Shown in pieces: positions 5,477-5,498 of a stretch of 5,498 nt of DNA. Origin of the DNA: Solirubrobacterales bacterium (GTDB lineage Bacteria > Actinomycetota > Thermoleophilia > Solirubrobacterales > Solirubrobacteraceae); the NCBI GenBank assembly GCA_025963955.1, contig JAOPZU010000083.1:1-5498 (forward strand), in the 5' to 3' direction. Numbering within the stretch: position 1 is the first letter of the stretch; each line of letters opens with the position of its first letter. The position numbers and the translations under genes were made by a program. Below the pieces are notes generated by a model that did no database searches, was not told the origin of the DNA, and saw nothing but the letters and a program-made list of their open reading frames with translations.

Positions 5477-5498
5477 CGTCCCGCCTGAGGGTCTTGAC

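Noticed and set aside
4721..5488. Plus-strand open frame opposite ccmA
   Set aside because: It is antisense to a complete ABC ATPase with Walker A, Walker B and switch histidine, and its product has no recognisable motif.
5494..5498. TTGAC at the right edge on the plus strand as a -35 box for a divergent gene
   Set aside because: It is five bases at the window end with no visible -10 or gene; it cannot be assessed.

Overview
The window is a block of seven tightly packed genes, all on the minus strand, from a very GC-rich bacterium (codon third positions are almost always G or C). Read in transcription order, from the right edge to the left, they are ccmA, ccmB, ccmC, a ccmD-like small gene, hemA, hemC and the 5' part of a uroporphyrinogen-III methyltransferase gene (cobA, probably a cobA-hemD fusion) that runs off the left edge. 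No intergenic gap exceeds about 40 bases. Four of the six junctions are 4-base ATGA stop/start overlaps, so this is very probably one operon with translational coupling.

The right half (about 3036-5476) encodes the heme-handling module of the System I cytochrome c maturation pathway. CcmA is the ATPase, CcmB its membrane partner, CcmC the heme-presenting protein, and the CcmD-like protein a one-helix accessory subunit. The left half (1-3039) encodes early tetrapyrrole synthesis: glutamyl-tRNA reductase (HemA, first committed step of the C5 route), hydroxymethylbilane synthase (HemC), and a SUMT that methylates uroporphyrinogen III towards siroheme or cobalamin. The last residues before the edge look like the start of a fused uroporphyrinogen-III synthase (HemD) domain. 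The operon therefore joins the supply of tetrapyrrole to the handling of heme for c-type cytochromes.

The organism is inferred, not proven. Extreme GC content, the C5 pathway, a hemA-hemC-cobA/hemD order typical of Actinobacteria, and a divergent System I ccm set suggest a deep-branching actinobacterium such as Thermoleophilia/Solirubrobacterales. Most other Actinobacteria use System II, so a System I set would be notable.

There is no RNA gene, mobile element, CRISPR array or convincing terminator, and no gene-free stretch above 300 bases. The unusual points are a non-canonical WWD motif in CcmC, a sequence shared by the C-terminal tails of CcmC and the CcmD-like protein, non-canonical ATPase motifs in CcmA, and a local change of codon usage at the end of ccmB. 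I see no wholly new system here; this is a known pathway with lineage-specific variations.
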